Positions 35,025 to 42,468 of a stretch of 64,000 nucleotides of DNA are shown in pieces. The stretch comes from JARRQJ01 sp963810615 (GTDB lineage Bacteria; Pseudomonadota; Gammaproteobacteria; DRLM01), in NCBI GenBank assembly GCA_963810615.1, contig CAWEOA010000007.1:496001-560000 (forward strand), given 5' to 3'. The translations under genes were made by a program, and so were the position numbers. The stretch's first letter is position 1; the number at the start of each line of letters is the position of its first letter. The notes under the pieces are model-generated. The model was not told the origin of the DNA and made no database searches. It worked only from the letters and a program-made list of their open reading frames with translations.

Positions 35025-35379
35025 GGTCAGGGGTGGATGCCTTGGTCATTCGTCGTATCCGGGTTGTAGTCGATACCGCCCTTAGCAATACGGCGGTGCC
35101 GGGGACGACGGCGCGACCGGCAAGCGCATTCGATGCCGCGCTGCACGGTATCTTCTTAGAAGATATCAATCACCTTCGCTTGGCTGGATTACCCTTCACC
35201 TGGGAATTGTCCTAGTCTACAACTATGGAGCTGTATCATGCAGGTCTGCTCCGGTCAGCGCATCAAATGCTTTGGAAGGCCGGTTTGCCTCGCTGGCGTG
35301 TTCGGTACTTTTAGTGCGCTAGACGAGCTGCCGTTAAACACTAATAGAACTAAATGGTTATTCAATAATCTGTATAAGC
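35025..35379. other. Intergenic region between the protease and relA genes
   Basis: No supported gene. A 64-codon frame overlaps the protease stop but has no ribosome site or family likeness, and another short frame overlaps relA. Promoters for relA presumably lie here; none was assigned. Confidence 0.35.
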
Positions 35380-37593
35380 ATGGTAAGCGTCACCGACAAG
35401 AATACCGGCATCACCAGCAAAGAATCCCTGGATGTGGAGCAATGGTTGGCGAGCATCGCCACGTCTTATCCCGCCACCGAGCTTGAAGTCATCCACCGGG
35501 CCTGTGACCGGGCGCAGCGAGCCCATGCCGGCCAGCAGCGCTATTCGGGGGAACCCTACTTTCAGCATTCTCTGGCGGTGGCCAACATCCTGGCGAGCCT
35601 GCATCTGGACCATGAGACCATTGCCGCCGCCCTGTTGCATGACGTCATCGAAGATACCTCCGTGACCTTCCAGGAGATCGAAACGAATTTCGGGATGCGC
35701 ATCGCCAAACTGGTGGATGGCGTCACCAAAATGGAGGTGATGCAAAACTTCCCGGGGATAGTTGAAAGCGCCAAGAGCAGGAAAGAACGCGCTCATACCG
35801 AGGCCCTGCGCAAGATGTTGCTGGCCATGGCGGATGACATCCGGGTGGTGCTGATCAAACTCGCCGATCGCACCCACAACATGCGTACCCTCGCTTCGCT
35901 GTCCGCCGAGAAGCAGTTACGCATCGCGGAAGAGACCTTGCACATCTACGCGCCTTTGGCCAATCGCCTGGGTATCTGGCAAATCAAATGGGAATTGGAA
36001 GACCTGTCTTTGCGGGTCCTGCATCCCGATGCCTATAAACAAATCGCCGGGATGGTCAATGAGCGGCGCGTCGACCGGGAGCGCTACATCGCCCAATTCA
36101 TCAAGACCGTGGCCGGGGCCTTGGCCGCGGCCGGCATTCAGGCCGAGATCACCGGTCGGCCCAAGCATATTTATAGTATTTGGTTGAAGATGCAGAGGAA
36201 GAATACTGATTATCATAATATTTATGATATCAGGGCCGTGCGTATCCTGGTTCAGCAGGTGCGCGACTGTTATGCCGCCCTGGGTATCATCCACGGTCTA
36301 TGGCAATACATCCCCGGCGAATTCGACGACTATATCGCCACCCCCAAAGAAAATAATTATCAGTCCATTCACAGCGCGGTCATTGGCCCTGAAGGGAAAA
36401 ACGTGGAGGTGCAGATTCGCACCTACGACATGCATCATCATTCGGAACTGGGTGTGGCGGCGCATTGGCGCTACAAGGAAGGCAGCGGCCAGGACGCCGG
36501 CCTCGACCGCAAGGTGGCCTTATTGCGCCAGCTGCTGGAATGGAAGGAAGACATCTCCCAGTCGGGTGAAGCGAGCGAGGAATTACAGACCGATCTGTTC
36601 CAGGACCGTGTCTACGTCTTCTCTCCCAAGGGTGACATCGTTGATTTACCCGTCGGCGCCACCCCCCTGGATTTTGCCTACCATATCCATACCGAGTTAG
36701 GTAATCGCTGTCGCGGCGCCAAGGTCAACGGCAGCATGGTGCCTCTGACCTATACCCTGCAGACCGGGCAGCAGGTGGACATTCTGACCATCAAAAAGGG
36801 GGTGCCGAGTCGCGACTGGCTCAACCCCCATCTGGGCTATCTGAAGACCTCGCGGGCGCGGCACAAGGTTCAGCATTGGTTCAAGCAGCAGAATATGGAG
36901 GCCAATATCAACGCCGGCCGCGGAATATTCGAGCGCGACATCCAGCGCTTGGGATACGCCGGTGTCAATTACGAAGACGTGGCACGCCGCCTCCAATATC
37001 CCAAGGTCGATGAAATGCTGGCGGCGATCGGCCGCGGTGATCTCAAACCTTCGCGGGTCCTGCACGTCCTGCAGGAATTACAGCCGCTGCCTGAGAATAA
37101 GACCGAGACACCCATACCGCTGGGGCAGGCGCAGCGGCATGCAGGCGGTGATATTCAAATCTCAGGGGTAGGTAACCTGATGACCAATCTGGGGCGCTGT
37201 TGCAAGCCGGTCCCCGGCGATGAGATCGTCGGTTTTATCACTCGCGGTCGCGGTGTCACCATTCACCGCCGCGATTGCAGCAACGTCTTGCGCTATCAAA
37301 ATGATAATTCCCAGCGCCTCATCGAAGTGGAGTGGGGGGGCGCGACGCAGACCTATCCGGTCGACGTCCAGATTACCGCGTTTGACCGCCAGGGCTTATT
37401 GCGGGATATCACCTCGGTGCTCGCCAATGACAAGATCAATGTCATCGCCGTCCAGACCTTGTCGGATAAGACCGAACACGTGGCCTATATGACCTTGACC
37501 CTGGAGATATCCGATATAGACGAGCTTAGCAAAATGCTACAGAAACTCAATCAATTACCAAATATAATTAATGTAAAGCGAGAGCGCCGCTAG
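35380..37593 (+). CDS. relA: RelA/SpoT family (p)ppGpp synthetase with intact HD domain
   Basis: Long RSH enzyme of the stringent response, 737 residues. The HD hydrolase domain (about 35-190) retains the residues needed for ppGpp hydrolysis in Rel enzymes: R54, H63, H87-D88, E91-D92, D163 and N167 (LADRTHNMRTL). The synthetase domain (about 225-370) has GRPKHIYSIWLKMQRK and GEFDDYIATPKENNYQSIH. The EFDD at 314-317 is the acidic signature of monofunctional RelA, not the RxKD of bifunctional enzymes. TGS (about 400-460), Cys-rich (CCKPVPGDEIVGFI) and ACT domains follow. I keep relA as a symbol, but the HD domain could be active. No neighbours suggest an operon. Confidence 0.93.
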   Translation: MVSVTDKNTGITSKESLDVEQWLASIATSYPATELEVIHRACDRAQRAHAGQQRYSGEPYFQHSLAVANILASLHLDHETIAAALLHDVIEDTSVTFQEIETNFGMRIAKLVDGVTKMEVMQNFPGIVESAKSRKERAHTEALRKMLLAMADDIRVVLIKLADRTHNMRTLASLSAEKQLRIAEETLHIYAPLANRLGIWQIKWELEDLSLRVLHPDAYKQIAGMVNERRVDRERYIAQFIKTVAGALAAAGIQAEITGRPKHIYSIWLKMQRKNTDYHNIYDIRAVRILVQQVRDCYAALGIIHGLWQYIPGEFDDYIATPKENNYQSIHSAVIGPEGKNVEVQIRTYDMHHHSELGVAAHWRYKEGSGQDAGLDRKVALLRQLLEWKEDISQSGEASEELQTDLFQDRVYVFSPKGDIVDLPVGATPLDFAYHIHTELGNRCRGAKVNGSMVPLTYTLQTGQQVDILTIKKGVPSRDWLNPHLGYLKTSRARHKVQHWFKQQNMEANINAGRGIFERDIQRLGYAGVNYEDVARRLQYPKVDEMLAAIGRGDLKPSRVLHVLQELQPLPENKTETPIPLGQAQRHAGGDIQISGVGNLMTNLGRCCKPVPGDEIVGFITRGRGVTIHRRDCSNVLRYQNDNSQRLIEVEWGGATQTYPVDVQITAFDRQGLLRDITSVLANDKINVIAVQTLSDKTEHVAYMTLTLEISDIDELSKMLQKLNQLPNIINVKRERR

Positions 37594-37636
37594 TCTGCTT
37601 GGAAAACACGGATTCAAACGTGCGTGCAACTGCGCG

Positions 37637-37945
37637 TCATTCGTATTCGTCAAAGAGTCCGGCCCATTCGCGATCGTTGTTGTCGAGATCCACGAATTCA
37701 TGGTAGTCCTCTTTGAAGTCGCCACGCTCTTCATAGTCATCGCCCATGGTCTCGTGAGGCGGATCAATCACCCTAGGCTCCACGATTTGCCAGGCATCCG
37801 AGTCCAATTCTTCAAGGCTGCCATCTAAATACTGAATTTCGATGGAGTCCTCTTGTGGATCGACAGAGACCACTTCAAAGATGTCGCCTGCGGAGGTCTT
37901 GTACCAAACATCATTCGACGGTTGCGGCGGTTGCTTCCTAGGCAT
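37637..37945 (-). CDS. Small acidic protein, DUF6763-like (paralogue of the 28.4 kb gene)
   Basis: A 102-residue acidic protein. The N-terminal half VWYKTSAGDIFEVVSVDPQE then SIEIQYLDGSLEELDSDAW and DPPHETMGDD aligns with the small beta-domain of the protein at 28400-28720. The C-terminal 45 residues are dense in Asp/Glu. It is on the reverse strand, convergent with relA (43 bases apart). Function unknown; no signal peptide or membrane segment. A pair of such genes in one chromosome region suggests an old duplication. Confidence 0.75.
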   Translation of the reverse strand: MPRKQPPQPSNDVWYKTSAGDIFEVVSVDPQEDSIEIQYLDGSLEELDSDAWQIVEPRVIDPPHETMGDDYEERGDFKEDYHEFVDLDNNDREWAGLFDEYE

Positions 37946-38179
37946 TCACTGTCCTCATCAAAATGGTGTGATCGTCATTCGCACGGTTATCGCTAAAACA
38001 GCCTTGGCCATGCTGGATTCCCGTCATTTATCGGCCGGGATAATTGTTACTTAAGGCGTGTTACAGCCGTATTAATAAGCTATCGGACCGAATCCAGACC
38101 TCTAAAAAAATCCATGAGCGCACTGTTTCGGTTAGAATTTAATGTAAGCTTCTAGCGCTCCTAAACCAGATAAGATTCT

Positions 38180-38818
38180 ATGAATATACTGCCCTTTGAT
38201 CAAAACTGCCGCCGTTGTAAGCGGCTTGCAAGCTTTCTTGATTCGGTACATGAGGAATACCCCGATTACCATGCGCGGCCGGTGGCGCCGGTGGGAGATG
38301 ATGACCCTAAGTTGCTCATCGTCGGTCTGGCCCCCGGTATGCACGGCGCCAACGCCACGGGACGTCCGTTCACCGGCGATTACGCCGGCATCCTCTTATA
38401 CAAGACCCTCCATGAGTTCGGTTTCAGTAATCAAGCCATCTCCAGCCATATTGGTGATGGCCTGATGCTGCGCGGATGCCGCATTACCAATGCGGTAAAG
38501 TGCCTACCGCCGCAAAACAAACCGCTCGGCGATGAAATTAAATTATGCAACAGCTATTTGGAAAGTGAACTTCAACAACTGAGCGAAGGGACATTGATCC
38601 TGGCCTTGGGCACCGTTGCCCATAATGCGGTATTACGCGCCAAGGGCTTGCGGGCTGCGGCTTATCCCTTCGGCCATGGCCGGGAACATGAGCTGACGCG
38701 GGAACAATCTCTCATCGATTCCTATCATTGTAGCCGCTATAACACCCAGACTCGCCGCTTGACCGAAACCATGTTCCGCGACATCTTCGCCCGGATTCGG
38801 CAGCGGCTTAGCGTATGA
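38180..38818 (+). CDS. Family-5 uracil-DNA glycosylase (UDGb-like)
   Basis: A 212-residue base-excision repair enzyme. Motif A GLAPGMHGANATGRPFTGDY is of the UDGb type, which removes uracil and also hypoxanthine and other damaged bases, and lacks the catalytic Asp of family 1. The second signature SYHCSRYNTQTRRLT corresponds to the UDGb leucine-loop motif. Cys10, Cys13, Cys108 and Cys123 fit the 4Fe-4S ligands of families 4-6. It is followed at once by uvrC, so two DNA-repair genes are likely co-transcribed. ATG at 38180; ribosome site weak. Confidence 0.88.
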   Translation: MNILPFDQNCRRCKRLASFLDSVHEEYPDYHARPVAPVGDDDPKLLIVGLAPGMHGANATGRPFTGDYAGILLYKTLHEFGFSNQAISSHIGDGLMLRGCRITNAVKCLPPQNKPLGDEIKLCNSYLESELQQLSEGTLILALGTVAHNAVLRAKGLRAAAYPFGHGREHELTREQSLIDSYHCSRYNTQTRRLTETMFRDIFARIRQRLSV

Positions 38819-38821
38819 GCT

Positions 38822-40654
38822 GTGATGCCCATGAATCCGCATTTTGATGCCAAGGGTTTCCTCAAGACCCTGACCCATCATCCCGGCGTGTACCGCATGC
38901 TCAATGCACAGGGCAAGGTGCTCTACGTGGGCAAGGCCCGCAACTTGAAGAAGCGCGTGAGCAGCTATTTCCGTAGCGGCGGATTACCGATCAAGACCCA
39001 GGCGCTGATGGCTCAGGTGCAGCAGGTCGAGGTAACGGTCACCTCTAGCGAGAGTGAGGCCCTGATCCTCGAAAACAACCTGATCAAGGACTACAAACCG
39101 CGCTATAACATATTGCTGCGCGACGATAAGAGCTACCCCTATATCTATCTCTCCGCTCATCAGGATTTCCCGCGTTTCGGATTCTATCGCGGCGCCAAAC
39201 AGGAACAGGGCCGCTTTTTCGGTCCCTATCCATCGGCATCCGCCGTGCGTGAGAGCCTGCAGCTGCTGCAGAAATTGTTTCCGGTGCGCCAATGCGAGGA
39301 CAGCTTCTATCGCAACCGGTCCCGTCCATGCCTGCAGTATCAGATCAAACGCTGTACCGCCCCCTGCGTCGGCCTGGTGGATCAAGAAACCTATCAACAG
39401 GATGTGCGGCATGCCGTGCTGTTCCTCGAAGGTAAGAACAGCCAGGTCATAGACGAACTGGTGGCGCGTATGGAATCCGCCGCCGCCAACTTGCACTTCG
39501 AAGAAGCAGCCCGTTACCGCGATCAGATAGCCACCTTGCGCCATGTGCAGGAACAGCAGTATGTCAGCGGCGAACGGGGCGACCTGGACGTGATCGCCAG
39601 TGTCGCTCACCACGGGCTGAGTTGTGTCGAGGTGTTTTATGTGCGGGACGGTCGCGTACTCGGTAATAAGACCTTTTATCCGCAGCACGCTCAGGATACC
39701 GATGCCGCGGCCGTGTTGGCGGCCTTCCTGCCCCAATATTATCTGGGCCGGGAAGTCCCGGGAGAAATATTGGTCAATCATGACCTGGACGATAGGGCGT
39801 TGCTGGAACTCACCCTGGGGACGCAAGGCGGTCAACGGGTGACGATCACCCACAAAGTGCGCGGCGAGCGGGCGCGGTGGTTGGATTTCGCCGCGGCCAA
39901 TGCCGAACATGCCATCTCCCGCCAACTGGCCAACAAGGCCAATACCCTGCAGCGTTTCGAGGCCTTGCAGGAGGCAGTGGGGCTGGAAGACCGCCCGCAG
40001 CGTATCGAATGCTTCGATATCAGTCATACCATGGGCGAGGCGACCGTGGCTTCCTGTGTGGTCTTCGATGCGGAGGGCGCCCTCAAGGGTGATTATCGCC
40101 GCTTCAATATCGAAGGGGTCACCGGTGGTGATGACTACGCGGCCCTGCATCAAGCGATACTGCGACGTTACACCCGTCTCCAGGATGGGGAGGGAAAGCT
40201 GCCCGATATTCTGCTTATCGACGGCGGCAAAGGTCAGCTGGCGCAGGCCGCACAAGTGCTGGAAGAACTGCAGATCGGTAATATCGTGCTCATCGGGGTC
40301 GCCAAAGGACCGGAGCGCAAGGCGGGGGCCGAAACCTTGTTCTTGTCCGGGGTAAATCAGCCCTTTATACTCGCCAGTGATTCGCCGGCATTACACCTAA
40401 TACAACAAATCCGTGATGAGGCGCATCGTTTCGCCATCACTGGCCACCGTCAGCGTCGTAGCAAGGCGCGCACCCACTCGCCCTTGGAACGTATTCCCGG
40501 CCTGGGCCCTAAACGGCGGCGACTGTTGCTGAGCCATCTGGGGGGCATGCAGGAAGTGGCGCGAGCCGGGGTGGAGGAACTTGCCAAGGTGCACGGTATC
40601 AGTAAGGCGCTGGCAAAACGGATTTATGATGAACTCCATGGCGACGGCCGGTGA
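38822..40654 (+). CDS. uvrC: UvrABC excinuclease subunit C
   Basis: Makes both incisions in nucleotide excision repair. It has 610 residues. GIY-YIG nuclease for the 3' cut (PGVYRMLNAQGKVLYVGKAR, residues about 20-40), a Cys cluster, the UVR domain that binds UvrB (about 200-240), the RNase H-like 5' nuclease (ECFDISHTMGEATVASCVVF) and a C-terminal helix-hairpin-helix pair. GTG 38822, ATG 38825 and ATG 38831 are all in frame, and the true start is uncertain by three residues. It sits 3 bases after the glycosylase gene and leads into pgsA. Confidence 0.97.
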   Translation: MMPMNPHFDAKGFLKTLTHHPGVYRMLNAQGKVLYVGKARNLKKRVSSYFRSGGLPIKTQALMAQVQQVEVTVTSSESEALILENNLIKDYKPRYNILLRDDKSYPYIYLSAHQDFPRFGFYRGAKQEQGRFFGPYPSASAVRESLQLLQKLFPVRQCEDSFYRNRSRPCLQYQIKRCTAPCVGLVDQETYQQDVRHAVLFLEGKNSQVIDELVARMESAAANLHFEEAARYRDQIATLRHVQEQQYVSGERGDLDVIASVAHHGLSCVEVFYVRDGRVLGNKTFYPQHAQDTDAAAVLAAFLPQYYLGREVPGEILVNHDLDDRALLELTLGTQGGQRVTITHKVRGERARWLDFAAANAEHAISRQLANKANTLQRFEALQEAVGLEDRPQRIECFDISHTMGEATVASCVVFDAEGALKGDYRRFNIEGVTGGDDYAALHQAILRRYTRLQDGEGKLPDILLIDGGKGQLAQAAQVLEELQIGNIVLIGVAKGPERKAGAETLFLSGVNQPFILASDSPALHLIQQIRDEAHRFAITGHRQRRSKARTHSPLERIPGLGPKRRRLLLSHLGGMQEVARAGVEELAKVHGISKALAKRIYDELHGDGR

Positions 40655-40662
40655 TCTTCAAA

Positions 40663-41214
40663 ATGAATATACCGATATTTCTGACCTTCATCCGCATCGG
40701 ATTGATTCCGATATTCGCCATTGCCTACTATTTACCCGTCAGCTGGGCGAATATCGCTACCACGGCGGTGTTCGTGCTTGCCGGCATCACGGATTGGTTT
40801 GACGGTTATCTCGCCAGAAGACTCAATCAGACATCGGCGTTCGGCGCCTTCCTGGATCCGGTGGCCGATAAGTTGATGGTGGCGGTAGCCTTGATTCTGT
40901 TGATGCAAACCCATCCCAACGCCTGGATGGCCATTCCCGCCGCCATCATCATCGGACGGGAAATCGCCGTTTCCGCCTTGCGGGAGTGGATGGCGGAATT
41001 GGGCCAACGCGCCCATGTGGCGGTTTCCTTCCTAGGAAAATACAAAACCGCCCTGCAAATGCTGGCCCTGATCCTGCTGCTGTACAATGATCCCTTACTG
41101 GGCTTGCCCGTCCAAATGACGGGCTTTGTCCTGTTATATGCGGCGGCGGGCTTGACCGTTTGGTCCATGTTTGTCTACCTGGAAGCCGCCTGGAAGGCCC
41201 TACGGGGAAAATAA
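40663..41214 (+). CDS. pgsA: CDP-diacylglycerol-glycerol-3-phosphate 3-phosphatidyltransferase
   Basis: Makes phosphatidylglycerol phosphate from CDP-diacylglycerol, the first committed step to PG and cardiolipin. It has 183 residues from the ATG at 40663 (MNIPIFLTFIRIGLIPIF), equal to the E. coli start; a GTG at 40651 is less likely. The CDP-alcohol phosphotransferase motif D-G-x2-A-R-x8-G-x3-D-x3-D appears as DWFDGYLARRLNQTSAFGAF then LDPVADK. About four to six membrane helices. It lies 9 bases after the uvrC stop and before the glyW-cysT-leuZ-like tRNA trio, as in E. coli. Confidence 0.96.
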   Translation: MNIPIFLTFIRIGLIPIFAIAYYLPVSWANIATTAVFVLAGITDWFDGYLARRLNQTSAFGAFLDPVADKLMVAVALILLMQTHPNAWMAIPAAIIIGREIAVSALREWMAELGQRAHVAVSFLGKYKTALQMLALILLLYNDPLLGLPVQMTGFVLLYAAAGLTVWSMFVYLEAAWKALRGK

Positions 41215-41229
41215 CCATATAATCACAGG

Positions 41230-41257
41230 TTGACAGCAACCGCGCCGTGGATACAAT
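41230..41257 (+). promoter_or_regulatory. Predicted sigma-70 promoter of the tRNA-Gly/Cys/Leu cluster
   Basis: TTGACA (41230-41235), 16-base spacer, TACAAT (41252-41257): a near-consensus promoter 26 bases upstream of tRNA-Gly. It fits strong tRNA expression independent of pgsA. Confidence 0.75.
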
Positions 41258-41282
41258 AGAGCGCCTGTTAAAGAGGGCCACA

Positions 41283-41358
<76 letters not shown>

Positions 41359-41420
41359 ATTCAAGAATAAATATCAAGCGCATTCCTCAGGGTTGCGAAC
41401 AAAGTCCGAAAGGCTGCGTA

Positions 41421-41494
41421 GGCTGGGTGGCAGAGTGGTTATGCAGCGGCCTGCAAAGCCGTGGACGCCGGTTCGATTCCGACCCCAGCCTCCA
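41421..41494 (+). tRNA. tRNA-Cys (anticodon GCA)
   Basis: A 74-base tRNA with encoded CCA. GGCTGGG (41421-41427) pairs with CCCAGCC (41484-41490), with discriminator T. The anticodon loop CTGCAAA gives GCA; the T-loop is GTTCGATTC. Confidence 0.97.
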
Positions 41495-41552
41495 TTCTCT
41501 TTTTATTCGCTTTTCGTTGAAGTGACGTCACGTTACAATGCCACGCTGCTCC

Positions 41553-41642
41553 GCCCGGGTGGCGAAATAGGTAGACGCAGCGGACTTAAAATCCGCCAGC
41601 CCTAAAACGGCTGTACCGGTTCGATTCCGGTCCCGGGCACCA
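41553..41642 (+). tRNA. tRNA-Leu (anticodon TAA)
   Basis: A 90-base class II tRNA with encoded CCA. GCCCGGG (41553-41559) pairs with CCCGGGC (41632-41638), with discriminator A. The anticodon loop CTTAAAA gives TAA. Long variable arm; D-arm typical of tRNA-Leu. Same order as glyW-cysT-leuZ of E. coli. Confidence 0.97.
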
Positions 41643-41830
41643 TCCCCAAGTAAAAATCCTCCATATAATTCCCCTTACACGCACCAACAACGATCGCCGC
41701 TATAGGCTCGGCGGTATAGCTTCTGATCGCAGGAAGTTACACAAGAGAGTCAGTTCAGGGGGTCGGTCTAGAGAAAAAACGCTAGTCTGTGCATTTTTTA
41801 CTGGAAATGTAACGCTTTTTCTACTAATTT

Positions 41831-41845
41831 AATGCACGGTGCATT
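41831..41845. repeat. 15-bp palindrome before the HU-like gene
   Basis: AATGCAC-G-GTGCATT, perfect 7-bp arms, 36 bases before the ATG of the HU-like gene. A candidate operator or leader hairpin; another GTGCATT half-site lies about 40 bases further upstream. Confidence 0.55.
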
Positions 41846-41880
41846 CTCGCGCTCAATCTACTGACAAAAGGGAACGAAGT

Positions 41881-42249
41881 ATGGCGAAAAAGAAAGCTAC
41901 CGCGAAAGCAAAGGCGAAACCGGTAAAGGCAAGCCCAGCAGTTAAAGTGCCATTTACCAAATCCGAGCTCTTGACCAGCATCGCTGAGAGCACCGGCCTG
42001 ACCCGCAAGGATGTCGGCAATGTAATCGACGAGTTAACGAATGCGATTGCACGCCATGTCAAACCCAAGGGTCCCGGTGAATTCAAGATGCCCGGCCTTT
42101 TGAAGATCAAGACGATCAGGAAGAAAGCTACCAAAGCCCGAAAGGGAATCAATCCATTTACTGGCGAAGAGACTGTATTCAAGGCAAAACCGGCACGCAC
42201 CGTCGTGAAAGTTGTGGCCTTGAAGAAGCTCAAAGAAATGGTCCAATAG
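41881..42249 (+). CDS. HU-family DNA-binding protein with Lys/Ala-rich N-terminal extension
   Basis: A 122-residue nucleoid protein. The HU/IHF fold is at about 25-115: PFTKSELLTSIAESTGLTRK, then the beta-arm region (KARKGINPFTGEETVFKAKP) with the Asn-Pro at the arm tip that kinks DNA. The first 22 residues are a Lys/Ala/Pro-rich, histone H1-like extension (KKKATAKAKAKPVKASP), longer than in classical HU. The ATG at 41881 follows AAAAGGGAACG. A strong terminator follows, so it is a single gene. Confidence 0.92.
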   Translation: MAKKKATAKAKAKPVKASPAVKVPFTKSELLTSIAESTGLTRKDVGNVIDELTNAIARHVKPKGPGEFKMPGLLKIKTIRKKATKARKGINPFTGEETVFKAKPARTVVKVVALKKLKEMVQ

Positions 42250-42275
42250 TTTAAAAGCAATCGAAACACTAAAAG

Positions 42276-42308
42276 GCCCGGTCCTTACCCAGGATCGGGC
42301 TTTTTTTT
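42276..42308 (+). terminator. Rho-independent terminator of the HU-like gene
   Basis: GCCCG-G-TCCT / AGGA-T-CGGGC stem with a short loop, followed directly by eight T. Preceded by an A-run. Confidence 0.92.
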
Positions 42309-42468
42309 GCCGTAAGCTCCAACACCTTGAATTACTGGAGGCGGGGTCGACAATCAGTGTAGGCATGAAGCTTCCGGGGTCTATATAATCGGTTCACCCG
42401 CCATTATTTCGGATTAGCGCGTTACTGCGCCACTAACCGCCACATGCTGATCAGGATTGATCTTTACT

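Noticed and set aside
35021..35215. 64-codon frame overlapping the Lon-like protease stop (ATGA)
   Set aside because: The overlap looks coupled, but the protein has no fold signs or family and Ala/Thr-rich low-complexity stretches; too weak to call.
38984..40255. 423-codon reverse frame inside uvrC
   Set aside because: Antisense of a conserved gene; no ribosome site or domain.
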